DNA from: Cohnella phaseoli
GTDB lineage: Bacteria; Bacillota; Bacilli; Paenibacillales; Paenibacillaceae
NCBI RefSeq assembly: GCF_003386235.1
Contig: NZ_QRDZ01000018.1
Span: 124,001 to 188,000 of the forward strand
Direction: 5' to 3'
DNA length: 64,000 nt
Shown here: positions 15,238 through 23,496 of the stretch, piece by piece
How the letters are laid out: every line of letters begins with the position of its first letter
Numbering within the stretch: the stretch's first letter is position 1
Translations under genes and position numbers: made by a program
The notes under the pieces: generated by a model
Databases searched by the model: none
What the model was told of the DNA's origin: nothing
What the model saw: the letters and a program-made list of their open reading frames with translations, nothing else

Positions 15238-16743
15238 ATGTCGATTCGGCTGCGGTTGACTTTGTGGTATTCGGGGCTGCTGGCGGTCACTTTGGTCGCT
15301 TTCGGCGTCGTTATTTATGGAATCGTGCAAAACAATACGATGTCTTCGTTAAAAGATCAGTTGCGGCGAATTAGCGAGGAAACTCAGGTAAGAGGCAGAG
15401 TCGGGCAAGGCGTCAACCTGAGCGGAGTTCTGAGAAGCGCAATCGATTACAACTCGTTCTTTATTCAAATCGTCAATTATATACCGACAATCACAGGGGT
15501 TGTCGATGATAAAACTCCGAATATGCGCTCTTCCACGAACAGGCCGGAGCTGACGTTTACGTTCCCGAAGCAGAATGAAGTTCGCCATGGCGAGTACGCT
15601 TTTGTGAAGAGGGAAATTGAAGGAATCCCCTTCCTTGTGTTGGAAAATCCGATCATGTATAACGACGAAGTCGTCGGCTTGCTGCAGGTTGGAGCTTGGA
15701 CCGGACGCGAGGAGCAGTTGCTGCACCAGCTTCGCTCCATTCTATGGTTCGCCGGAGCCGCCGGGCTGATTGCCGCGTTCCTACTGGGCATGTTCCTTTC
15801 GCGTAAAGCGCTTATGCCGATCAATCGGGTGACGGAAGCGGCGGAGCGCATTCAGAGCGGCTCCGAGCTGAGTCTGAGAATTCCGCGAGAGAAGCCCAAC
15901 GACGAAATCGGCCGGCTGACCGATACGCTGAATGCGATGCTCTCGGGCGTGGAGCGAGCGTACAAAAACCTGGAGGATTCGAATGCGGCCCAGCGGCGTT
16001 TCGTGTCCGACGCATCGCACGAGCTGCGGACGCCGCTAACGACGATTCGGGGCAACGTGGATCTGCTGGAGAAAATATGGATCGGCGGAGAAGCGGAGCC
16101 GCGCGAAGACACGGAGAATGTCGCATCTACGACGCTAGTTCTGACGGATGAGGAGAAGCGGGGCATGTCGCTCGAATCGATTCGCGATATTGCCGACGAG
16201 GCTCGCCGGATGAGCGGGCTGGTCAATCATCTGCTATCGTTGGCCAGGGCAGACGCCGGCTACGTGATGGAGATGGGCGACGTCGAGCTGCTCCCGCTTG
16301 CGGAGGAGGCTGCGAGAAGGGCGGCTTTTCTGCCTAGGAAAGCCGAATGGGCTGTAGGACCGCTGGACTTGCTCTCAGAAGTCAAAGTGCGGGGCAACCG
16401 CGATTATTTGCTTCAGCTGCTGTTTATTTTGATCGAGAACGGCTTTAAGTACACGCCATTCGGGGTTGTCCGGCTCTATGCCGCACGGCGGGATAATGCG
16501 ATCGGATTGTCGGTGGCCGATACCGGCATTGGGATCGCCCTGGAAGAGGTTCCGCATATTTTCGAGAGATTTTACCGAGTGGACGTGTCGCGCGGCGAAA
16601 CGTCCGGAACGGGGCTGGGGCTGTCGATCGCCAAATGGATCGCGGATATGCACCATGCCCGGATCGAGGTTCAGACCAGACTCGGCGAAGGGACGGTATT
16701 CACGCTGTGGCTGCCCGTTCAACGGGAGGAGAAGCCTGCATGA
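15238..16743 (+). CDS. Sensor histidine kinase (MprB/ArlS-like)
   Basis: This 501-residue kinase has a transmembrane helix at about 8-30, an extracellular sensor region of about 140 residues, and a second helix around 168-188. A HAMP domain (about 190-245), a HisKA domain with the phospho-acceptor H261 (SDASHELRTPLTT) and an HATPase domain (IENGFKYTP, DTGIGI, GTGLGLSIAKWI) follow. The stretch after H261 carries an unusual extra segment of roughly 30 residues (around GEAEPREDTENVASTT). The kinase pairs with the upstream response regulator and is probably co-transcribed with it. The signal is unknown; the neighbouring htrA points to envelope damage. Confidence 0.92.
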   Translation: MSIRLRLTLWYSGLLAVTLVAFGVVIYGIVQNNTMSSLKDQLRRISEETQVRGRVGQGVNLSGVLRSAIDYNSFFIQIVNYIPTITGVVDDKTPNMRSSTNRPELTFTFPKQNEVRHGEYAFVKREIEGIPFLVLENPIMYNDEVVGLLQVGAWTGREEQLLHQLRSILWFAGAAGLIAAFLLGMFLSRKALMPINRVTEAAERIQSGSELSLRIPREKPNDEIGRLTDTLNAMLSGVERAYKNLEDSNAAQRRFVSDASHELRTPLTTIRGNVDLLEKIWIGGEAEPREDTENVASTTLVLTDEEKRGMSLESIRDIADEARRMSGLVNHLLSLARADAGYVMEMGDVELLPLAEEAARRAAFLPRKAEWAVGPLDLLSEVKVRGNRDYLLQLLFILIENGFKYTPFGVVRLYAARRDNAIGLSVADTGIGIALEEVPHIFERFYRVDVSRGETSGTGLGLSIAKWIADMHHARIEVQTRLGEGTVFTLWLPVQREEKPA

Positions 16744-16751
16744 TTTTGCTA

Positions 16752-16797
16752 GGAAGACGGTCGACTGCCGAATGAGGCGGAGCGGCCGTCTTCCTTG
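16752..16797 (+). terminator. Terminator of the two-component operon
   Basis: GGAAGACGG (from 16754) pairs with CCGTCTTCC (ending 16795). Only a short T run follows, so termination strength is uncertain. Confidence 0.55.
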
Positions 16798-16925
16798 CCG
16801 TTTCCGCGCCTTTCGTCTGTATCTTGAATAGGCTATAATAGAGAAGGAAGAGTCGGGCCGCCTACGACTGACGATCTATTGACCTGATCAAGGACAAATA
16901 AAGGGCGAGAAAGCGGGCGCAAGCA

Positions 16926-17885
16926 ATGCAAGTCGTGAAAATATCGCCAAGGGGCTACTGTTACGGAGTCGTCGATGCCATGGTATTGGCCCTTCAGACG
17001 GCGCGGAATCTGGATTTGCCCAGACCGATTTATATATTGGGAATGATTGTTCATAATAGTCATGTGACGGAAGCTTTCAAGGACGAAGGAATCATTACGC
17101 TGGACGGTCCCAACCGGCTGGACATTTTAGAGCAGATCGACGGCGGCACCGTCATTTTTACTGCTCACGGCGTGTCTCCTGAAGTTCGAAAGCGGGCGAA
17201 GGAGAAAGGGCTGACGGTCGTCGATGCGACTTGTCCGGATGTGACCAAGACGCATGACCTGATTCGCGAGAAAGTCGGCGAAGGGTATGCAGTCATCTAT
17301 ATCGGCAAAAAGAATCATCCCGAGCCCGAGGGTGCGATCGGCATCGCTCCTGGACATGTTTACTTGATCGAGCGCGAGGAGGACATCGAGAAGCTGGAGT
17401 TGGACACGGAACGAATTATCATTACGAACCAGACGACGATGTCCCAATGGGATATTCGGCATCTGATGTCGCTGCTTCTGGCGAGATTTCCGACCGCGGA
17501 AATCCACAATGAGATATGCTTGGCGACGCAGGTTCGTCAGGAAGCCGTTGCGGGCCAGGCAGGAGAGGCGCAGCTGTGCATCGTCGTCGGCGATCCGCGC
17601 AGCAACAACTCCAATCGACTAGCCCAAGTGTCTCAAGAGATCGCGGGCGTACCTGCATACCGCGTAGCGGACGTATCCGAGATCCAGCAGGAGTGGCTGC
17701 AGGGCGTCGAGCGCGTTGCGGTTACTTCCGGGGCTTCCACGCCTACGGCTCTGACCAAGGAAGTTATCGCTTATTTGGAGCAGTTCGATTCCTCCGATCC
17801 ATCGACATGGGCAATCAAGCGGACCGTGAATCCGAATAAGCTGCTGCCCAACGTTAAGATCAAATCGACGGAGACGACTTTGTAA
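16926..17885 (+). CDS. ispH: 4-hydroxy-3-methylbut-2-enyl diphosphate reductase
   Basis: IspH (LytB) catalyses the last step of the MEP pathway, reducing HMBPP to IPP and DMAPP with a [4Fe-4S] cluster. The three cluster cysteines are present at C12 (PRGYCYGV), C103 (DATCPDV) and C198 (NEICLAT). The substrate-binding motifs ILGMIVHNSHV, FTAHGVSP, NQTTMS, GDPRSNNSNRL and TSGASTPT are also intact. At 319 residues it has normal length. The weak candidate -10 box TATAAT lies near 16833, within the upstream gap. The DUF2062 gene follows after 26 bp and may be co-transcribed. Confidence 0.96.
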   Translation: MQVVKISPRGYCYGVVDAMVLALQTARNLDLPRPIYILGMIVHNSHVTEAFKDEGIITLDGPNRLDILEQIDGGTVIFTAHGVSPEVRKRAKEKGLTVVDATCPDVTKTHDLIREKVGEGYAVIYIGKKNHPEPEGAIGIAPGHVYLIEREEDIEKLELDTERIIITNQTTMSQWDIRHLMSLLLARFPTAEIHNEICLATQVRQEAVAGQAGEAQLCIVVGDPRSNNSNRLAQVSQEIAGVPAYRVADVSEIQQEWLQGVERVAVTSGASTPTALTKEVIAYLEQFDSSDPSTWAIKRTVNPNKLLPNVKIKSTETTL

Positions 17886-17911
17886 GTGCCAGTACAAAAA
17901 AGGAGCATCCT

Positions 17912-18397
17912 ATGAGTCGACTGCAATCGCTTGGCCGTTGGCTAAAATATAAGTACATTCTGCTGCTGAGAGCTAAGGGCGGCGCCTCTATCGTGGCCAT
18001 GGGATTTGCGATCGGAATCGCCATCGAGATGTTCACGCTGCCCACGCTGGGAGTCGCATTCGTGCTTATTTTCCCGCTCTGTCTGCTGCTGCGGGGCAAT
18101 TTGCCGGCGGCGCTGATCGGCTTCGTCATCGGCAAGATCATCTACATTCCCATGATGTATCCGAATTCGAAGGTAGGCGGCTGGATACTGCCTAAGCATC
18201 TCAGTATTCACTTGCCGATTTTGCCCGAATGGATCAATCATCTGCTGCTGACGAATTTGAAGCTGATCGTCGGCGGGATGGTGGACGGGGCTTTGCTCGG
18301 GCTGCTGTGTTATTTTCCGATCCGCTACAGTCTCAACGCCTATAAATCCAAACGCAAAGATAAACGCAAGCTGATTCGCGCCCGTCTGGAAGCCTGA
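17912..18397 (+). CDS. DUF2062 membrane protein
   Basis: This 161-residue protein has three or four hydrophobic helices (about 28-60, 64-82, 118-140) and a strongly basic C-terminus (KSKRKDKRKLIRARLEA). The region GFAIGIAIEMFTLPTLG followed by a second GNLPAALIGFVIG reads as DUF2062, a family of unknown function. AAGGAG at 17899-17904 supports the ATG at 17912. It lies directly behind ispH, but no functional link is known to me. Confidence 0.78.
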   Translation: MSRLQSLGRWLKYKYILLLRAKGGASIVAMGFAIGIAIEMFTLPTLGVAFVLIFPLCLLLRGNLPAALIGFVIGKIIYIPMMYPNSKVGGWILPKHLSIHLPILPEWINHLLLTNLKLIVGGMVDGALLGLLCYFPIRYSLNAYKSKRKDKRKLIRARLEA

Positions 18398-18447
18398 GGA
18401 CGTCTTCTTTTGGAGCCGGGCGCGGTTATTTTCAAAGAGAACGTCGA

Positions 18448-18497
18448 AAAGTCCTATGTCGCCTAAGTGATGCTTTGGGGTTGACATAGGGCTTTTT
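18448..18497 (+). terminator. Terminator overlapping the aroF promoter
   Basis: AAAGTCCTATGTC (from 18448) pairs with GACATAGGGCTTT (ending near 18495), and T residues follow. The right arm contains the TTGACA used as the -35 box of the next gene. Confidence 0.75.
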
Positions 18498-18509
18498 ATC
18501 TTTTATATT
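18481..18509 (+). promoter_or_regulatory. Promoter of aroF
   Basis: A consensus TTGACA at 18481-18486 and TATATT at 18504-18509 are spaced by 17 bp. The predicted start is near 18516, just before a pair of direct repeats. Confidence 0.7.
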
Positions 18510-18525
18510 TACTTTAGCGCTTAAA

Positions 18526-18555
18526 AGCGTATAAGCGTTGCAGCGTATACGCGTT
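18526..18555. repeat. Direct repeats in the aroF leader
   Basis: AGCGTATAAGCGTT (18526-18539) and AGCGTATACGCGTT (18542-18555) match at 13 of 14 positions with a 16-bp period. They lie just downstream of the predicted transcription start and could be a repressor operator. The protein that binds is unknown. Confidence 0.5.
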
Positions 18556-18579
18556 AATATAATTAGGAGAGTGAGCTTT

Positions 18580-19641
18580 ATGATCGTTATTACATCCCCT
18601 CATATCGCAGAAGAGCGAATCAATGAAATCGTACGCCACATTGAGCAGTCCGGCGTTCAGGCGCATGTGTCCCGCGGGACGGACAGAACTGTAATCGGAA
18701 TTATCGGCAAGGCGGAGCCTTCGCTGGCCGAACATATCCGTTCGATGAAGGGCGTAGAAAATGTAATCAAAATTTCGAAGTCTTACAAGCTCGCAAGCCG
18801 CGACTTCCATCCGGACGACACGATCATCGAAGTGAAGGGCGTGAAGATCGGCGGAGACAATCTCGTCGTCATGGGCGGCCCGTGCGCGGTCGAGACGCCG
18901 GAGCAGATCGACGAGATCGCAAGGCTCGTTAAAGCTGCCGGAGGCCAAGTTTTGAGAGGCGGCGCGTTTAAGCCGCGGACTGGTCCGTACAGCTTCCAGG
19001 GCATCGGCGTTGAAGGTCTGAAGTGGATGAAGGAAGCCGGGGAGAAATACGGACTGCTGACGATTACCGAAGTTATGGCTCCGGAGTTCGTCGATGTCTG
19101 CGCCGAGTATGCCGACATTATGCAGGTGGGAACGCGCAACATGCAAAACTTCGACCTGCTGCGGAAGCTGGGTACGATTCAAAATCCCGTCCTGCTCAAG
19201 CGGGGCTTCAGCGCAACGTACGATGAGTGGTTGAACGCGGCCGAGTACATTTTGGCAGGCGGAAACCCTAACGTGATGCTGTGCGAGCGCGGCATTCGTA
19301 CATTCGAGACGTATACCCGCAATACGTTCGATCTGACGGCCATTCCGGTTATCCAGCAGCTCTCGCATCTGCCGGTCATTGCCGATCCGAGCCATGCGAC
19401 AGGACGCCGGGAGCTCGTCGAGACGATGACGAAAGCTTCCCTGGCGGCAGGAGCCAACGGTCTCATCATCGAGATGCATACCGATCCGGACAATTCAGCG
19501 ACGGGAGACGGCGTACAATCGCTGTTCCCGGATCAATTCGCCAATCTGCTGAAGGAGCTGGAACAGCTTGCACCGCTTCTTGGCAAGAAGTTCGATACGG
19601 AGAAGGCTCCGGCGGAAGCTTTCGCAACGTGGATCAAATAA
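18580..19641 (+). CDS. aroF: 3-deoxy-7-phosphoheptulonate (DAHP) synthase, type I-beta
   Basis: This 353-residue enzyme condenses phosphoenolpyruvate and erythrose 4-phosphate, the first step of the shikimate pathway. An N-terminal ferredoxin-like regulatory domain (about 1-70) precedes the TIM-barrel catalytic domain. That arrangement is known from the feedback-regulated Thermotoga-type enzymes. Catalytic motifs include GGPCAVE, RGGAFKPRTGPYSFQG, GTRNMQNF, LLKRG and IADPSHATGRR, with the metal ligands C, H, E and D in expected places. AGGAGA at 18565-18570 selects the ATG at 18580 over longer in-frame starts. A terminator follows. Confidence 0.95.
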   Translation: MIVITSPHIAEERINEIVRHIEQSGVQAHVSRGTDRTVIGIIGKAEPSLAEHIRSMKGVENVIKISKSYKLASRDFHPDDTIIEVKGVKIGGDNLVVMGGPCAVETPEQIDEIARLVKAAGGQVLRGGAFKPRTGPYSFQGIGVEGLKWMKEAGEKYGLLTITEVMAPEFVDVCAEYADIMQVGTRNMQNFDLLRKLGTIQNPVLLKRGFSATYDEWLNAAEYILAGGNPNVMLCERGIRTFETYTRNTFDLTAIPVIQQLSHLPVIADPSHATGRRELVETMTKASLAAGANGLIIEMHTDPDNSATGDGVQSLFPDQFANLLKELEQLAPLLGKKFDTEKAPAEAFATWIK

Positions 19642-19660
19642 GCTGGTTATAATTGAAGCA

Positions 19661-19704
19661 GAGTCGATCGTTGTCCGGAATCCGGCGGCGATCGGCTTTT
19701 TTTG
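19661..19704 (+). terminator. Terminator of aroF
   Basis: GTCGATCG pairs with CGATCGGC through an inner TCCGGA-containing stem, and TTTTTTT follows. From here to 19876 I see no gene or clear signal; the glnA control region begins after that. Confidence 0.8.
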
Positions 19705-19876
19705 TTGACGGAAGGGAAGCTGACGGGACCGGATTTTTCGTGAGAGGGATTGGGTTGGTCGATTAGAGGAATGGGAGCTATGTAAGGTTTTACCGGGTTT
19801 TTGAGCGTAAGCGCATTCATCGCGGGATAGTGTTTAGAACATTTTCATAGGCCATAGCCCCAAATGTCGAAAATTT

Positions 19877-19893
19877 TGTGAGAAATGCTAACA
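19877..19893. promoter_or_regulatory. GlnR/TnrA-type operator upstream of glnA
   Basis: TGTGAGAAATGCTAACA matches the GlnR/TnrA consensus TGTNA-N7-TNACA at every fixed position. It lies 28 bp upstream of the -35 box of glnA. This implies nitrogen control of glnA by GlnR or TnrA; neither regulator gene is in the window. Confidence 0.7.
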
Positions 19894-19921
19894 TGGATTC
19901 AAAAAATACCTGACATAAGTA

Positions 19922-19951
19922 TTGACGCTCGAATGAGCAGGGTTTTATAAT
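19922..19951 (+). promoter_or_regulatory. Sigma-A promoter of glnA
   Basis: TTGACG at 19922-19927 and a perfect TATAAT at 19946-19951 are spaced by 18 bp. The start near 19958 gives a leader of about 70 nt. Confidence 0.75.
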
Positions 19952-20029
19952 AACTTCATAAGTTCGACGAAAACTTGAACGTTATTTCGGAATTAACAAC
20001 TTAATGTTCGGAAATAGGGAGGAAACAAC

Positions 20030-21454
20030 ATGTCAGTTCAACAAGTATTGGAGCTTATCAAGGAAAAAGGTATTGAATTCGTAGATTTCCGATTTATCGA
20101 TTTGAACGGCCGCGCACATCATATTACAGTGCCTGCTGCTGAAGTAGAGGCAGACACTTTTGTAAACGGAGTTGCGTTTGACGGTTCTTCCATCATCGGT
20201 TTCCGCGGGATTGAGGAGTCGGACATGATGATGATGCCCGATACCGAATCGGTGTATATCGATCCTTTTACCGCACATCCGACGTTGATCGTTATTTCCA
20301 ACATTCATACTCCAGACGGTACTCGCTACGATCGCGATCCGCGTTCCATTGCACAAAAGGCCGAAGAGTTTCTGCAAAAGTCCGGCGTTGGAACGGCTGC
20401 CTATTTCGCTCCCGAATCCGAATTTTTCATTTTTGACGATGTCCGTTATGAGTCCACTATGAACTCTTCCTCCTTCTACGTCGATTCTGAAGAAGCAGGG
20501 TGGAACACGAATCGTAAAGAAGAAGGCGGCAACCTTGGTTTCAAGGTTGGGGTTAAAGGCGGATATGTGCCGGTTGCTCCGACGGATGCTCAGCAGGACA
20601 TTCGCAGCGAGATGGTGCGCCAAATGCAAGAAGCAGGCCTGCGCGTAGAACGTCACCATCACGAAGTGGCGACAGCCGGGCAAGCGGAAATCAACTTCCG
20701 CTTTGATACGTTGACCAAAACTGCCGACAACCTGATGAAGTATAAATATATTGTACACAATGTCGCCCGCCAATACGGCAAAACGGCTACATTTATGCCA
20801 AAGCCGCTTTTCGGGGACAACGGAAGCGGAATGCACGTTCACTCTTCCATCTTTAACGAAGGCACTCCGCTGTTCTATGAGAAAGGCGGATACGCGAATA
20901 TGAGCCAGATGGCGCTGTACTACATCGGCGGTATCCTTCACCACGCGCCTGCTCTTATCGCGATCACGAACCCGTCTACAAACTCGTTCAAGCGTCTTGT
21001 TCCAGGTTACGAAGCACCGGTAAACCTTGTTTATTCCAAGGGCAACCGCTCCGCAGCTATTCGTATTCCGGTTGCTGCAGTTACGCCTAAAGGCTGCCGT
21101 GTAGAATTCCGTACTCCGGACTCTACGGCTAACCCTTATCTGGCCTTCGCCGCTATGTTGATGGCTGGTCTGGACGGAATTAAACGTAAAATCGATCCTT
21201 CGGCGCTTGGTTTCGGTCCGTTCGATACGAATATCTATGAACTGTCCGACGAACAGAAGAAAGAAATTCGCAATGTTCCAGGCACATTAGACGAGGCGCT
21301 GGATGCTCTTGAGGCCGACTACGAGTTCTTGACGGAAGGCGGAGTATTCTCTAAAGAATTTATCGATAACTATGTGAAAGTAAAACGCTCGGAAGCGAAG
21401 GCCGTCTCCATCCGTATTCACCCGCACGAGTATAGCCTTTACTTCGATTGCTAA
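20030..21454 (+). CDS. glnA: Glutamine synthetase, type I (beta-like)
   Basis: This enzyme makes glutamine from glutamate, ammonia and ATP as a dodecamer. It has 474 residues, longer than the roughly 444 of the Bacillus GSI-alpha enzyme. The extra length includes the insert after FIFDDVRYE that is typical of GSI-beta. Active-site motifs FDGSSIIGF, PESEFFIFD, NFRFDTL, KPLFGDNGSGMHVH, NRSAAIRIP and EFRTPD are intact. The tyrosine that is adenylylated in proteobacteria has a counterpart at Y403 (NIYELSDEQ), although adenylyltransferase is not expected in Firmicutes. Codons here look more AT-ending than in neighbouring genes, as in highly expressed genes. GGGAGG at 20016-20021 supports the ATG at 20030. 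Confidence 0.95.
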   Translation: MSVQQVLELIKEKGIEFVDFRFIDLNGRAHHITVPAAEVEADTFVNGVAFDGSSIIGFRGIEESDMMMMPDTESVYIDPFTAHPTLIVISNIHTPDGTRYDRDPRSIAQKAEEFLQKSGVGTAAYFAPESEFFIFDDVRYESTMNSSSFYVDSEEAGWNTNRKEEGGNLGFKVGVKGGYVPVAPTDAQQDIRSEMVRQMQEAGLRVERHHHEVATAGQAEINFRFDTLTKTADNLMKYKYIVHNVARQYGKTATFMPKPLFGDNGSGMHVHSSIFNEGTPLFYEKGGYANMSQMALYYIGGILHHAPALIAITNPSTNSFKRLVPGYEAPVNLVYSKGNRSAAIRIPVAAVTPKGCRVEFRTPDSTANPYLAFAAMLMAGLDGIKRKIDPSALGFGPFDTNIYELSDEQKKEIRNVPGTLDEALDALEADYEFLTEGGVFSKEFIDNYVKVKRSEAKAVSIRIHPHEYSLYFDC

Positions 21455-21476
21455 TTCTATAATTAAGGTATCAAGA

Positions 21477-21514
21477 CCGCAGTCTTCATCCGTTGGGATG
21501 GAGACTGCTTTTTC
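21477..21514 (+). terminator. Terminator of glnA
   Basis: GCAGTCTTCATCC pairs with GGATGGAGACTGC around GTTG, and TTTTT follows. Confidence 0.88.
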
Positions 21515-21602
21515 ATTTGTGCCAAAGCCGAAGATTATCTTAGGATGGTATCGCTTTCGTTCGGAAATTAGTCGAAATTTCCGTGAATATCAAGGGAAAT
21601 GG

Positions 21603-21632
21603 TTGCCGAGCGGCGCGAAGCTCTGATATGAT
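21603..21632 (+). promoter_or_regulatory. Candidate promoter of serC
   Basis: TTGCCG at 21603-21608 and TATGAT at 21627-21632 are spaced by 18 bp, giving a leader of about 33 nt. Confidence 0.5.
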
Positions 21633-21671
21633 TAGCCTATTATGTATGATTCCAGACAAGGTGGGGACGAG

Positions 21672-22760
21672 ATGGCCAATCGCGCATACAATTTTAACGC
21701 CGGGCCGGCGGCATTGCCGCTTGAAGTACTGCAGAACGCTCAGAAGCAATTTGTCGAATACGAAGAAAGCGGCATGTCTTTGATGGAGATGTCCCATCGT
21801 GGAGCAGTCTACGAGAAGGTTCATTACGAGACGGAAACGCTGCTTCGCGAGCTGATGTCCATTCCGGAAGGCTACAAGGTGTTGTTCGTTCAAGGCGGAG
21901 CCAGCACGCAGTTTGCCATGGTGCCGATGAACCTGCTTCGCGCAGGCACGACTGCGGCGTACGTAGCTACGGGAAGCTGGGCGACCAAAGCGATTCAGGA
22001 AGCGAAGCTGTTCGGCGACGTTGCGGTCGCGGCTTCGTCGGAAGCTGACGCATATAAGCGTATTCCTGCGGCCGAGGAGCTGAAGCTGCCGAGCAATCCG
22101 GCTTACGTGCATCTGACCTCGAACGAAACGATTGAAGGTACGCAATGGACGGATTACCCGGACACAGGCAGCGTACCGCTAATTGGCGATATGTCGAGCG
22201 ATATTTTGTGTCGCCCTGTCGACGTGTCGAAATTTGGCTTGATCTACGCTGGCGCTCAAAAGAATCTTGGACCTTCCGGCGTGACGATCGTGATTATCCG
22301 CGAGGATCTGATCGCCAAGCCTGAGGGCGCCGTGCCGACGATGCTGCGTTACGATACGCACGCGAAGGCTGATTCGCTCTACAATACTCCGCCTACGTTC
22401 GCGATTTACATGGCGGGCGAAGTATTGAAGTGGGTGAAAGCGAACGGCGGAGCGGCCGGAATGGCAGCTCGCAATAACGAGAAAGCGAATCTTCTGTACG
22501 ATACGATCGATTCCAGCGGCGGCTTCTATCGCGGCTTTGCGGACGCCGGCAGCCGTTCGATCATGAACGTCACCTTCCGTCTGGCCACGGAAGAGCTTGA
22601 GAAGCAGTTTGCCAAGGAGTCCGAAGCGCAAGGCTTCGTCGGACTGAAGGGCCACCGCAGCGTCGGCGGCTTGAGGGCTTCGATCTACAACGCCGTTACG
22701 CCGGAAAATGTGCAGGCGTTGGCAGGGTTTATGCGCGATTTCCAAAGCCGTAACGGTTAA
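21672..22760 (+). CDS. serC: Phosphoserine aminotransferase
   Basis: SerC converts 3-phosphohydroxypyruvate and glutamate to phosphoserine and 2-oxoglutarate in serine synthesis. The 362-residue protein starts MANRAYNFNAGPAALP, the signature SerC N-terminus, and carries the PLP lysine at K197 in AGAQKNLGPSG. The phosphate-binding FVQGGASTQF and the C-terminal HRSVGGLRASIYNA are also typical. An ATG at 21642 is in frame, but AAGGTGG at 21658-21664 and the protein start favour the ATG at 21672. It follows glnA, from which it is separated by a terminator, and draws on the same glutamate pool. Confidence 0.96.
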   Translation: MANRAYNFNAGPAALPLEVLQNAQKQFVEYEESGMSLMEMSHRGAVYEKVHYETETLLRELMSIPEGYKVLFVQGGASTQFAMVPMNLLRAGTTAAYVATGSWATKAIQEAKLFGDVAVAASSEADAYKRIPAAEELKLPSNPAYVHLTSNETIEGTQWTDYPDTGSVPLIGDMSSDILCRPVDVSKFGLIYAGAQKNLGPSGVTIVIIREDLIAKPEGAVPTMLRYDTHAKADSLYNTPPTFAIYMAGEVLKWVKANGGAAGMAARNNEKANLLYDTIDSSGGFYRGFADAGSRSIMNVTFRLATEELEKQFAKESEAQGFVGLKGHRSVGGLRASIYNAVTPENVQALAGFMRDFQSRNG

Positions 22761-22856
22761 GGAAGCGACCGATTCATCCGGGCTTTCTCCGGTCATCGAT
22801 TTCGATGGCTGTGGGAAGCCCTTCGATTTGTATGCGTGAAGAAGGGGGCGCGATCG

Positions 22857-23318
22857 ATGCCTTTTCACATTGTGCTCGTCAATCCGGAAATTCCGGCCAA
22901 TACGGGCAATATCTCCAGAACCTGCGCGGCAACCGGAACGCATCTCCACCTCGTGCGTCCGCTTGGCTTCTCGACCGACGATAAAGTGTTGAAAAGGGCG
23001 GGGCTCGATTACTGGCATTCCGTGAACATCACTTACTACGATTCGTTCGAAGAGGTGAAGGCTGCGCACGCTGGAGCAAGATTTTTCTTCGCGAGCACTC
23101 GGGTGACCAAGCGATATACGGATTTCTCGTTCCGGGATGGAGATTTCTTCGTGTTCGGACGAGAGACGAAGGGGCTTCCGCAGGAAATGCTGGACGCTCA
23201 TGCCGATACGTGCATGAGGATCCCGATGACGGACAAGGTTCGTTCGCTGAATTTGTCCAATTCTGCAGCAATTGTCGTATTCGAGGCGCTGCGGCAGAAC
23301 GATTTCCCTCTCCTTTAG
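22857..23318 (+). CDS. trmL: tRNA (cytidine(34)-2'-O)-methyltransferase
   Basis: This 153-residue protein belongs to the SpoU/SPOUT methyltransferase superfamily, with the trefoil-knot SAM site. TrmL (YibK, CspR) methylates the wobble base of tRNA-Leu isoacceptors. Family motifs are clear: LVNPEIPANTGNISRTCAA near the start, FVFGRETKGLP in the middle, and RIPMTDKVRSLNLSNSAAIV at the knot. Length is normal for TrmL. GAAGGGGGCG at 22841-22850 precedes the ATG at 22857. It may be expressed with serC, 96 bp upstream. Confidence 0.93.
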   Translation: MPFHIVLVNPEIPANTGNISRTCAATGTHLHLVRPLGFSTDDKVLKRAGLDYWHSVNITYYDSFEEVKAAHAGARFFFASTRVTKRYTDFSFRDGDFFVFGRETKGLPQEMLDAHADTCMRIPMTDKVRSLNLSNSAAIVVFEALRQNDFPLL

Positions 23319-23388
23319 CCTTGATTCGACATAATTCGTAATGATTCGAGATTAATTGTCGAAAATTGCATAATCCTAAGCAAATTGG

Positions 23389-23418
23389 TTGAACGGAAGG
23401 GAATAAGCTTTTTATATA
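23389..23418 (+). promoter_or_regulatory. Candidate promoter of the AbrB-like gene
   Basis: TTGAAC at 23389-23394 and TATATA at 23413-23418 are spaced by 18 bp in an AT-rich stretch. Confidence 0.45.
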
Positions 23419-23496
23419 GAACGGTATAAAGTGGTCAAAAAGGCCAAAAGGTTTCGAGATAACCAGCTAGATTAGCGTATGAATGGAGGAACTGCA

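Noticed and set aside
19983..20001. Second GlnR box in the glnA leader
   Set aside because: A GTTA/TAAC dyad is present, but the spacing is nine bases, not the seven of the consensus, and the first base differs.
23479..23481. ATG as the start of the AbrB-like gene
   Set aside because: The ribosome-binding site lies after this ATG and is well spaced for the TTG at 23497, which also gives the usual AbrB N-terminus.
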